DNA from: Selaginella moellendorffii
Lineage: Eukaryota; Streptophyta; Lycopodiopsida; Selaginellales; Selaginellaceae
Direction: 5' to 3'
Assembly (NCBI RefSeq): GCF_000143415.4
Contig: NW_003314331.1
Span: forward strand, 932,066 to 996,065
DNA: 64,000 nt
The notes below the pieces were generated by a model, which did not search any database, was not told the DNA's origin, and saw only the letters and a list, made by a program, of their open reading frames with translations. Shown here piece by piece: positions 54,295 to 64,000 of this stretch (position 1 is the first letter of the stretch; each line of letters begins with the position of its first letter). The translations under genes were made by a program, and so were the position numbers.

Positions 54295-54880
54295 GAATGA
54301 GTTACATGAGTTCTGAATGAGTTACAAGAAGTTTGGGCAGAGAGATCTGGTGGCTTGGACCGCGATGAACGACGCTTATGCCCAGTGCGGGCTATGCAAA
54401 GAGGCATTTGCGACTTACTAGAGGATGCCTTGACAGATTTACGTACACTCCTGAGTATTCATGCTTGTCTCGTGAGGGATGGAATCAAATGGGACGTCGT
54501 CATTGGTCGCTGTGGAAATCCCAGGCAGTGTCATGTTCGGCATAAGCACAGGCATGATCAACACAATCAGCATGGAGTTTCTGTGCTCTCAGGGACCATC
54601 TTGTCAATTAGTTGTTCTTTGGAAGTCAAGGGAGAATGAGGAGGTGTTTGCTCTATAGCTTCGACTTGGTGTTTTGGAACGCCATGGGTTGGGCTTGCCG
54701 AGACAGCCATGCCGTTCTAACTGCGTGTGCTACCAGTTGCCAGCATGCGCTGCTTCAAACGAACGAACTCCATGATCGAGCGGCCAGTTTGGATCCAGTT
54801 GTGGTACTCCAAGCCTCAGAGGCTCGGCCTTGGATGGGCAAACGAGATGCAGTGGTGCAAAGCTCCTAAACGTTAGTTTC
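54295..54880 (+). pseudogene. PPR (second type) fragment, module 2 block B
   Basis: Counterpart of 23.73-24.30 kb, joined directly to the broken PSY-like C gene. A small local duplication 'gagttctgaatgagttaca' occurs at the junction (54288-54324). Confidence 0.75.
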
Positions 54881-55019
54881 TATCCTTGTGCACCTCGTAA
54901 CGGGCAAAAATCCAGGGGATCTGTCTAGCATCCTTGCGATCAATTCGTTGCCATCGATCTTTCCTGATCGAGTGTTTTTCTGTCTGCAGAGATGCTGAAT
55001 TTTACAAGGAAATAGGAAA

Positions 55020-55900
55020 AAATAAATAAATTTGAAACTTGCGCAGCTTGATCGAACCATCAAAGACACAAGGCCATGCTTGGATTCTAGAGATCCTCTT
55101 CAAGATGTACTTGCGATGATCGGGGAGAGAGGCTTTGTGGAGAATATATTTCTGGATGAGGCTCGAGAAAGAAATTGCCAAGGATAAGGTTCTACAGGAA
55201 AAAAAAAGCTGATCAATGCTCACATTTGTGTCATATCTCTTTTTTTTTGTGTTTTTACTTGCGTTTCAGAGAAGTGCAGGTATGAATCCTTCTCACACAC
55301 AAACATCTCAGTGTGATATTATCCTCAAAGAAAGATATGAGGCCGTGATAATCATGGGCAGATCGGCCGACTGCCTCATGAGAACACAACACGCTTGCGT
55401 TTTTCCTGGAGGGGAGATCGTGCACGTAAACATCACAGAGCGAGGACCTAGCTCAACCCGAACAGAAACGTTAACTGTGGAAAACCGGCAGGAATCTTGT
55501 CGACCTTCGTATCAAAATTGTTGACCATGTGGCATAGGGCGTCGTCCAAATATCCAGAATACCCAACCGAGGCAAATGCCTCATTGCAACACACGCATTT
55601 CTTCTCTGGTGCCAAATCCGGATATGGCCTCTTTCACAACACCAGCATCGGCAAAAACACCAAGCATTGTCGCCCAATTCGTCCAGTTTCGGGCTCATGC
55701 CTTTTCTTTCTGTGAGCAATTCTTTCCCCAGGACATTTCCGCACTTGTTGCGTTTGCCAACAGCCACGATAAAACTCAGTTCCTACACATTCCCGCAGGC
55801 ATGTCAATGTTAGCAGCAGAATGGGTTTCTACGCGGAAGGAAGTGGATCCCTCCCGCGTAAAGCACATAAAGTCGGCGGTGGAAGCGAGGGTTTAGGTTG
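55020..55900 (+). pseudogene. IIKDTRP-type unrecognised gene remnant, module 2 block B
   Basis: The last 106 codons (55576-55896) are open and protein-like: FTTPASAKTPSIVAQFVQFR, then PQDISALVAFANSHDKTQFL and SRVKHIKSAVEARV-stop. That frame is broken in block A. Upstream pieces (HACVFPGGEIVHVNITERGP) are in other frames. The family is not recognised; it could be the 3' exon of a live gene but no start or splice path was found. Confidence 0.4.
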
Positions 55901-56154
55901 GATTGTAAGTTGTTGTTCTTAAACAGATATAAGAATACGCGTACGCGTCAAAGCCTTTTTATGCAAAGAAAACGTAAACCATTAAAATTAACAAAAGGCT
56001 GTACTCCAATCTGCGACCTCGCCAATATATTTTATTTACCACATCTCGTTTAGTTTTGTTTGAATGTATGTTGTGGCGCGCTGTTTCCTACGCGTTAGAA
56101 GCCCCACTGCCAATGCAAGACAGTGGCTTTCCATGGATGATGGATGCCATGGAC

Positions 56155-56800
56155 TCTTTGCTCGATCCGGATGCTTAAAGACTCGCAATCCTGCCTCGAT
56201 CTGCCATGGCCTCCCACCACTGCTGCATCATCGCCTCCATAGCCATGGCGAATCTAGGAAATGATCCTTACCCAATTAGCTCCTTGCCAGAGGCGCCATT
56301 CTGGATTTCAATCCCCGAGCGATTGAGTTGGCGGAGAAAGAGATCCGGCCAACCCAGCCTCGACCTCCCAGGGTCAGGGATGAGCAATCGAGAGCTTGAG
56401 GCTTCCATCTTCTACGATGCATGATAGTTAGTCGCATGGAAAGTAAGAAAAGCACAGATCTCTGGGCGAGGGCAAGCGCATTGACGAGAAAATCGTCTCC
56501 TGCGGTCTCGATCGTCATAGCTTCCTCACGAACCTCGTCATGGAAATGTATGGAAAGTACTGGCGCGGGAGATACGTCTTGGGAATCTTCCACAAGACGG
56601 AAGATGGAGATGTTTTCTTTGCGGCATTTGCCCAAAACGGGTAAGTTCTGGCGTTCTCCCGGCAAATGCCTCTCGATCTAATTCCGTCACATTCTTGCAG
56701 CTACTCCCGATGCAAGCTCTCGTCTTCCAGGAGATTGAATTCAAGGACGCCAGCTCCTCGAAGGGATCAAGCCCAACCACATCTCCTTTTTCACGGACGA
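56155..56800 (+). pseudogene. PPR fragment unique to block B
   Basis: Pieces such as CGLDRHSFLTNLVMEMYGK, then 'catttgcccaaaacggg' and GIKPNHISFF are PPR-like and lie in three frames. Block A lacks this stretch at about 25490, between 'gatgccat' and 'ttttcacgg', a clean deletion or insertion. Confidence 0.65.
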
Positions 56801-57088
56801 GCTAAGACTTATCAAAACTGTTCATAAACCGATTAAACAAAACTTTAAGTTGGGTCTCTGTGCCACCAAATTCCTTTAGATAGCCGGCTAACAGGTTATG
56901 GGAGATTAGGTCACGAACGCCTATGATGCTGATCTACCAGCATCAACCATTCTCTCGTGAGCAGCTGAACTATCAAAACGGAAGGTTGACCCTGGATTGG
57001 GAGCTTTTCGAGCCCACAAGTATGCTGGCTGCATTGTAGTGAAGTTCGTTTCAATTTCTGAAAACCATTGGACTTCACAAACTTCTAA

Positions 57089-57161
57089 TGCGGTGAGCGT
57101 GGATGGAACACGCGGCCTTAAGATCTTCAGTCTGACGCTCTCCCAACTGGGCTATCCCCGC
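57089..57161 (-). pseudogene. tRNA-Phe-like, near full length, module 3 block B
   Basis: Shares the T-loop and anticodon-stem mutations of 25810-25882 but keeps the normal GCGGGGA acceptor. The anticodon is GAA. The B box change (GTTCCATCC) makes transcription doubtful. Confidence 0.75.
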
Positions 57162-57468
57162 GTGATAATAATTACCAGCAATATTATCTGGCACATATCA
57201 CATTACAAGTGTCATGAAATTATTGAGCGCTCAAGAGGAGTGAGATCGTAGAAATGCCACTATAGCTGATATGCTGGCTCAAAACTCACAAGGATCACAG
57301 CAAGATTCTTCCAGCGATCGGCTTTTTTGCTGAAACATGGATGCCTCCCGGGCAATCTATTGTCTAGCAGTGACTCAACAGCAAACAACAGAAAACAACA
57401 AACGTGATAGCCGTGTAGAGGGTATAGCTCCTACACGAAAACATGGAAGAACACACAGAAACAAAGAT

Positions 57469-57907
57469 CTATCCCATCAGCGGCGGGGGCGCGTAGTGTC
57501 GGTTCATGTTCGCGCCTGGACCGCCATAGTCGCTGATCTCTCCAAGGGGCGGGGGCGCGCCGTAGTGTGGGTTCCTGTTTGCCCCTGGAGCGTCATAGTC
57601 GCTGGTATGGACCTCTCCAAGGAGCTTCCTGCCTTTGAGAGCCTGGAAGAAAGAGAGAGAACTTCTTATAACATGAAAGGAAAAGGAAACGTAGAAGAAG
57701 ATTTCTCAACCTGGCCCTGTGCAGCCGGCAAGCTTGCATCTGCAAATCCAATTCAAAACAGTGAGAAACGAGATTGTGGAGGAAGGTAACAGAGAAATGA
57801 GATCTATATGTGCTCCCTCTACCTTTGTTTCCGCTAGTAGCAAAAGCGGCAGTGATGAGCAGGCATGAGAGCAGGGCTGCGAGCACAAGCTTGCGAGAAG
57901 GAGCCAT
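57469..57907 (-). CDS. PSY-like peptide precursor D (two tandem peptide cores)
   Basis: Three exons: 57907-57823, 57739-57711 and 57642-57469, giving 95 residues. Signal peptide MAPSRKLVLAALLSCLLITA, linker DASLPAAQGQ, then GRKLLGEVHT and two cores, SDYDAPGANRNPHYGAPPP and SDYGGPGANMNRHYAPPP. It is the direct counterpart of A2, with 9 extra nucleotides in exon 2. Asp-Tyr, PGAN and His of each core are kept. It is divergent from the PPR copy B. Secretion, tyrosine sulfation and receptor-kinase signalling are inferred from the PSY family. Likely functional. Confidence 0.83.
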
Positions 57908-57909
57908 TT

Positions 57910-58263
57910 CTATACTAAGAGAGCCTATAGATCCAAACCAGGAGAGAAAGAATGAGAAAAACAAAGGCCAAGCTCCCGTAGATAAAGGCTGAGGAGTACA
58001 GACTCACACAAAAGCTGGCACAGACGTCGAAGGAATGCAAGTGTTGTCGGCCAAGAGTTAACGTCGATAACCATGGTTCTATTAGTGCATTGGAACAATC
58101 AAAATTGCCCCTCATCTCCAACAATATGAGTGTATGGAATATAGAAATTAAATACCAAAATGTGCATATTAATTAGCCCAAAAACCCAGTTTTTCTATGT
58201 TAATGGGAATTAACATATTTTATCAGGAGAGAGAGATCTCGACTAATATATAGCGATCATTAG
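57910..58263. other. Divergent promoter region between PSY-like D and PPR copy B
   Basis: Compared with A, it carries about 100 bp of extra sequence (about 58083-58187, AT-rich) and lacks a short piece ('ttgtccactcagtgg' reduced). No gene seen. Confidence 0.5.
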
Positions 58264-60017
58264 ATGTTGGAAGCATCGAGCAACATCGTGGGATCGCAGC
58301 AATCCTTCTTTGCGACGCTCCTGAGCCAGTCTGGAGGCTCTGGCGATCTCGATCAAACCCGGAAGATCCACTCCCGGATACTGGACAGTGGCTACTCCAA
58401 AGACAAGTTTCTCCTCAATCTCATCATCCAGGCTTACGGAAAATGCGGCAGTGTCAGAGATGCGCGCCGTGTCTTCTCCGCGATCGATCACCCCAATCTC
58501 TTCTCATGGAACATCATGATCCAAGCATATGCCCGAAACGGGCATCTAGATGAGGCGCGTAACCTCTTTGATCGATCTCATTCCCCCGATCCAGTCGCAT
58601 GGAATGAAATGATCACTGCCTATGCTCAGCTTGGCGAGAGATGGAGGAAGCCAAACGATTGTTTGATCGAGTGCCAGAAAAGAGTGAAATCACCTGGACC
58701 GGGATGATAACAGCATATGCCAGAAACGGGCATCTGAACGAAGCCAGGGCGGTGTTTGACGCAATGCCGATCGAGAAGAAAAGCATAGCTTCGTGGACGG
58801 CAATGCTCCAGGGCTACACCCAAAACTCCCGGATCGATCAGGCCCTCGATTTCTTTCAGACGTTCCCGGCCCACAACGTGGTGTCCATCACCGCCATGGT
58901 GTCGGCGCTCGCGAGCCACGGCCGTGGCGACGAGGCCGAGATGCTGTTCTTATCCATGCCCGCGAGAAATTTGCTCTCCTGGACTGTGATGATCCAGGCC
59001 TACTCCAAGCAGCAGCGCATCGATCGCGTCCGCGAGCTCTTTAAGTCGATGCCCGAGAGGGATCTCATAAGCTCCACGGCGGCGCTCCAGGCATTCTCCC
59101 GCGGTGGCGATCTCGACTCTGCCAAGCGCGTGTTTGATTCCATGCCCGAGCACAACACCATGTCGTGGGGATCAATGGTGGTGGCGCTCGCGGAGCGGCG
59201 GCGGCTCGAGGAGGCGGCGCTGCTCCTGGAAGCTATGCCTGGCGAGAAGAGCGTGGTGGGGGCAACAGCGCTATTCCAGGCGTATGCCCGGGATGGGCAT
59301 CTATGCGAGGCTGAGATGATCTTCCGCGAGATGGGTGATCGCGACACCATCGCCCATAATGCGATGCTCCAGGTCTACGCGCAGCACGGCCAGATGGGCG
59401 ACGCCATTGCGGAGTTTCAATCCATGGCGTGGCGAAGCTCCTCGTCATGGAACGCGATGCTCTCGGCGTATGCCCAGCACGGGCATGTGGATCACGCGGC
59501 GGGTTTCTTCGCGGCTATGCCAATCAGGAGCTCTCCCGTGGCGTGGAACGCCATGATCGCGGCGTATAGACGCAACGGCAAGGACGAACGGGCGATTTCC
59601 TCCTTCTGGGCGATGATCCTCGAGGGGATCCCGTGCGATGCGTCGACCATCGCGAGCGTTCTTGGGAGCTGCAGTCACGCGGGGAGATTTGCCGAGGCGT
59701 GGAACTTGTTCCTGGCAATGAAGAAGGACTTTGGCGTGGATCCATCACACGAGCACTACTCGTGTGTGGCGGACGTTCTCGGGAGATCTGGACTGGTGAG
59801 AGACGCCGAGGAGCTCATCAAGACAATGCCATTCGTTCCAGATGAGCGTGGCTGCGGTGGATTGCTCAATGCTTGTAGAGTTCATAGGGATTTGGAGAGA
59901 GGAGCAAAGGTGGCGATGAATGAGTTTAAAAGTGAGAGGAGCGAGCCTGTAAGTTACATGCTTCTTGCAAACTTGGTTACTGCTAAGATACCAAGTTTGG
60001 CTTCTGATTCAAAATAG
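58264..60017 (+). pseudogene. PPR protein, block B copy with a 2-bp frameshift
   Basis: Counterpart of the intact 583-residue gene. The first ~124 codons match, then 'gcgagagatgg' replaces 'gggagatgg' near 58634-58644, adding 2 bp. The first frame ends after 147 codons (CLIECQKRVKSPGPG). The remaining 458 codons stay open from an internal ATG at 58641 (MEEAKRLFDRVPEKSEITWT) to the same E-like tail. A shortened protein of about 12 repeats could be made from that ATG, but it would lose the N-terminus. There are few other changes, so inactivation is recent. Confidence 0.85.
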
Positions 60018-60030
60018 CTCTTTGTTTCGT

Positions 60031-61020
60031 TTAGCTTCTGCAAGAGACTAGAACGCAACTCCAGCGATTGCCATCGTCGTGCCTACAGCAGTTTGTCTTG
60101 TAATTCGACTTCCTAGGTAGAGACAGACAAAGAAACTCACTTGTATCATCAATCTGATCACTGGAAAGCTTTCCAAAACAAGTATAAAAAATACGATGAC
60201 TACGACTCGCTTTAGTACATTTCCTACTTCGTGTGACAAAGGTGCTACTCGTTCCAGAGTGTTGTTGCCAACCTGTTAGAAGATAAAAGAATCCCAACGA
60301 GAAAGCACAAATCTGATCAGACAGATGATAGAAAACTCTGACCACAACTAGATCTGCTACGAACTTTCGAATGCAACTGGGGAAGCAAGCCCGTGCTTGA
60401 CAAGGCTTGGACCTTCTATCCGTGGATAAAAAGCATTGATCCACTAAAAGCTTGTGGATTAAATGAATGCTACTTGGTAGTATGCACATGTAGAGCGATC
60501 AAAGATATGTAAACGTAGAAGATTAGTGCTGTGTTTCCTGGACAGAAAAAAAAAAACAAAGAGCTTCATCAGATATGAATATGTTAAAAAATACCATAGC
60601 CTCCTTGGAAACAGTGTTTCAGGGCATTAGATGTCATGGCACGTGAGAATTGAAACCTCTGTATGCGATGCAATGCTAGAGCAACACCTGAAAGACCAAG
60701 CTTGAGAACACAAGAGATTTACAACTTTAGAGCATATGTTTACCAGCAACTACAGGTATCAAGCTAAGCCAGAGGGCAAAAGGAACTGATTGTCCTAGAA
60801 GAAACTATGATGTAGATTGCTCCAGCGCTGCCAAAAACTTGAAAATCCTATCAATCTTCACGAACTAAAAGCAAAACCACAAAACCTTTGACCGTATGTC
60901 AAGGAAACAGCGACAGTGGAAGAGATGGTCATGATGTGTTCCAGGGCGTAACAAAACGAAAGTGGCAGAAGCAATCTCATCAGTTCCTTGCTCAATGGCT
61001 GGAACCAATAAAATCAGGAA
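60031..61020 (-). pseudogene. Triose-phosphate/phosphate translocator-like 3' fragment, block B
   Basis: On the minus strand KELMRLLLPLSFCYALEHIM (61.0-60.9 kb), [48 protein letters not shown] and [18 protein letters not shown] line up with the last third of plastid phosphate translocators. These exchange triose phosphate for phosphate at the inner envelope. Unlike block A, the [15 protein letters not shown] part is in frame. The N-terminal half is missing and the last segments are interrupted ([21 protein letters not shown] inserted). A fragment. Confidence 0.75.
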
Positions 61021-62260
61021 CAATGTATAGATAGTCTACGTTTTGGCATTTCAGATGCCCAGCAGCCTCAGCATGTAACTATAGGAAGAGCGACCCGGTT
61101 GTCAGCATTGGGTATTTGCTCGACACACCACTGGAGGAGCTAAGATCTTCTAAAGAATATGCATCCACATTACCTGTTGTGATCCTGTTAATCCAGGGGA
61201 AGCATCTGAGACGTTATCCATTTGGGCGGTAATTTGAATATAAATGTTTTAGATGCTGCAACTCCTTGTGACAAGAGGTTGAGAGCAAGTATGTTAACGA
61301 TATGAGACTTATATTATTATTTGCTGAGTTGTGCTGATGCTTGACGCTAATGTATTTTAATGTAATTTATGTTTTTTTGTATAATTTTTTATTTCTATTT
61401 GTTGGGTATATCCTTCTTTTTCCATGAGTTCTTTTAATCCTTTTTTGACTGTAATCAATATTGAAGTCTCCTGAATATCCTAAATTATTTGGTACATGTC
61501 TTTGTAATTGATTTTCAAATTATTTTATGTTTTTGTTCTTGGTTTTCGGTGCATATTTGCAATTTATATATTCATCTTATTCTAGTTAATCTTGATGTGT
61601 TTGTATTTTTTGGATTGGTGTGTATTCTTTATAATATTATTTGCAATATACAGTGGCTGATTATGAATTGTAAAATATAATTGCAGTGTTGTACAAGCTT
61701 CTTATATGCATGATGTATTTATAGAATCTATCAAGACAAAAACCTTCAATAATCATATCCATTCAAGCACTGGACAAAGACATAACTTTCCCTATTACAT
61801 TCTCTAATGACATGACTTGGTGATGGGTGGTGGCATTGGCTTTTTCTATTCATTTTAACAATATATTCTTGCCACAAATAGGGATCACTGGCACCAATAT
61901 GGTGAAATTCTTGCAGCTGCCCCAGACAGATTTCAAAAAAGTATGGAATGATTTTGGTCAAAACTTCTATTTGTTCTTCTTGATTCTAAGTGGCAAGCCT
62001 TTCTTGAATTCAAGGAATTTCTTGCTACGATGCAAGTGTGGAGAATTTTAAATCTTATGTCATTGTAAATGTGCTGTTGTGTTGTCTTAAGTTTTTATTT
62101 GGTTATCTACCAACCTCTACTGGGGGCAGATCATGTCCACAAGCCTGGGGAAATGAGATTCCCAATGGAGAGTACGGTAGGACCAACACTTCTGGCAATT
62201 ATTGCAGGATTGGAGCAAGAGAGGGGTTACAAGGAATTTAACTTAAATACACTAATCAAA
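61021..62260. other. AT-rich 3' part of block B
   Basis: Counterpart of 29.48-30.62 kb with insertions (61376-61450, for example). No recognised gene. Confidence 0.4.
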
Positions 62261-62310
62261 ACCAGTCATAGTAGAGACATCACCAGTTAAATATAGGACA
62301 ATTCAGATCA

Positions 62311-64000
62311 TGTTAAGATCTACAACTTTGATTTAACTAATATCAACAATCTATATTTTACTTCAAGATGGTAGGTCTTTCCTCGTGTTCTTGCTTGGAT
62401 TTGTAAAACAAGATTATGCTTATCAGGAAGAAAATATTGGAAAGAGGAGTGAGGAGAATTTAGAGTTACTTACCTTCTATGTAGTGTAAGAGATCTCCTA
62501 AGGTTTTTATGGCACAATAACATGTTTGTGGTCTTGGCTATAAGCAACAGGAAATTAAAGATTGGTCTGTAAGCAACTAAACTTTTTATTTTACTTTAAT
62601 CATTTTGGGTATTTACTAGTGTTTAGATGTGTTTTCATAACCACACCAACTTCACACTTACTTTACATGTTTAGTCCCACTTCAGACACCTAAAAGTACT
62701 ATTAATGTACCAACCTCTTATGCTAAGGTTATATCTTTTTTTGTGATCTCAATGGTAATCCAAGATCACATGTATCACAATCCCATCTTTCCAAGATTAA
62801 ATCATCCATCCATGAGTAGTCATCCCATGACCACACTTTAGCATCTTTAAAATACTTTAAGATATAAGGAACACCATCCCCCAATTCCTTTTTTTAATTT
62901 CCATTAAATCCCTTTTTGTCCATGGTAATGTTCACAAATACCACCACTAAACTAAAGCCCAAATGCCCATCCACTAAATTCTACTAACCTCTAGAACATC
63001 TTCACTATATAACTATACCTTTAATCACTAAGGAAGAGGACCACTCCTCTTCCTTTTTATGGTCCAAAAATTGGTTTGAGATAGAACCTAATATAAAGCT
63101 TGAGATGGGAGTTTAAGATCAAGTTCGAGATAAAGTCCAAAATTAGGTCCAAGATTGAGTTTGAGATTGAGTTTGATTTTGACTTTAAGCCCGAGACTGA
63201 GTTTGAGTCAATCTGAGACCAAATCTAAGACTAAATCCAAGACTCAATCTAAGTTTGAGTCTAAGATTAATCTAAGGGTGAAAGCCCAAAGTAGTCTTCT
63301 CCCAAACCCTAAGAGGTTTGGTAAATCCTTGTAAGATGGAAGAAAACCACACTCACATGATGGATGATAATATAACTAGTGGGGAGTCTAATGCTAAAGT
63401 GAACATAGATGGATATATGAAGTGATTTAATGGTGTTTAGCAAATACAATAAGCTATCATTGATGATATTGAGGGATTAGTCTTAATACATAGGGGTTCT
63501 TGTTATTAACTAGTGCAAAACATAATGAGATGAGAACTCTTTACTAGGCTAAGTATTTGTATAACATATATTCATATTCTAGATGCAAATTGGCAGAAGC
63601 TGGATCCTAGGAGCTAAAATACCATCTTCATGGGCTATCATGCTCATTCTAAGACTTACCACCTTCATGATCTTGCTCTCAAAAAGCTCATGGTTACTTA
63701 AGATGTTTCTTTCAATGAGCAAGAACTCTATCACCATATTCAAAGTATTAACTTCCTCCAGTTCTAATGTGGTGGACTTGTCCCTCGTCCTGGATGAGGA
63801 GCTCATCCAACCTCCAGCACAAGCAGTTCAAAGTTAGCTTGTTCCAAGAGGAGCAACACCTCCTCCACTTGGCAGTGGCATGACTTCCCCACCAACTTTG
63901 CTGCTAGTCATGATTGGAGGCTCTTCTAGCTTGCCTCCTCTAGATCCTCTCTTGACACCACCACCTCATCAAGAGATTAAGGCTGTTACACATTCAAGAC
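62311..64000. other. AT-rich transposon debris at right end
   Basis: 62.68-62.89 kb is an inverted relative of 32.88-33.09 kb ('cacctaaaagtactattaat' against 'attaatggtacttttaggtg'). A degenerate 12-bp array is at 63.10-63.28 kb. An open stretch at 63.58-63.84 kb has no recognised family on either strand. Confidence 0.5.
63105..63280 (+). repeat. Second degenerate 12-bp tandem array
   Basis: Units such as 'gagtttgagatt' and 'aagtccaaaatt' run for ~175 bp and are followed by 'gggtgaaagcccaaagt', exactly as at 31.3-31.77 kb. The array therefore belongs to the same repetitive element. Confidence 0.7.

Larger units (their letters stand above)
47814..62310. repeat. Segmental duplication block B (direct copy of 14442-30968)
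   Basis: Same gene order and orientation as block A. The left junction cuts into the unrecognised minus-strand frame that continues in A. The right end lies past 62283, where 'agtcatagtagagacatcacca' still matches A. About 1.9 kb (equivalent of 21.85-23.73 kb) is deleted, and 56155-56800 is present only here. The copies differ by scattered substitutions and many small indels, so this is not a trivial sequencing duplicate. Confidence 0.93.

Noticed and set aside
15429-57161. Degenerate tRNA-Phe copies as functional tRNA genes
   Set aside because: All five carry deletions or changes in the acceptor, anticodon stem or B box. Only 10316-10388 keeps every conserved position.

Overview
The window is plant nuclear DNA, most likely from a lycophyte such as Selaginella moellendorffii. 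Every multi-exon gene I could assemble has canonical GT-AG introns of about 46-83 bp. Pentatricopeptide-repeat (PPR) genes made of short 31-residue repeats are intronless and abundant. Plant-only families are present: a subtilase opening with VYIVYMG, PSY-type sulfated-tyrosine peptide precursors, a triose-phosphate translocator remnant and a plant tRNA-Phe. The species is inferred from this style, not proven.

Layout. 1-7.1 kb: a ~2 kb inverted duplication (1-2.07 kb and 5.08-7.1 kb, each arm holding a dead PPR gene and a scrap of a metallo-beta-lactamase-fold gene) surrounds two divergent genes, GPN1 and a secreted glycine-rich protein. 7.1-14.4 kb: a broken CTD-phosphatase-like gene, a five-exon metallo-beta-lactamase-fold gene, a true tRNA-Phe, and a ten-exon gene for a predicted plastid FAD oxidoreductase fused to a Rieske domain. 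14.44-30.97 kb (block A) and 47.81-62.31 kb (block B) are two direct copies of one large segment. Each holds an intronless GDSL lipase, PSY-like peptide precursors, many PPR fragments, one long PPR gene (intact in A, frameshifted in B) and the end of a dead triose-phosphate translocator. 31-35.2 kb: AT-rich transposon debris. 35.3-43.3 kb: a frameshifted PPR gene, an apparently intact ten-exon subtilase and a decayed kinase-like gene. 43.3-47.7 kb: a near-perfect 250-bp-arm palindrome, two miniature LTRs (one carrying a tRNA-like sequence), a 5'-truncated Ty3/gypsy pol and a Ty1/copia scrap. 62.3-64 kb: more debris, partly an inverted copy of 32.9-33.1 kb.

Within each block a smaller module recurs in fixed order: tRNA-Phe-like sequence, PSY-like peptide gene, PPR, GDSL lipase, second PPR type, then an unrecognised gene. 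The window therefore looks like nested segmental duplication followed by decay, leaving a few working genes: GPN1, the metallo-beta-lactamase-fold protein, FAD-Rieske, two GDSL lipases, three complete PSY-like precursors, one PPR gene and the subtilase. Exon coordinates come from manual splice-site reading and reading-frame closure. No alignment or database search was run, so percent identities are not given.
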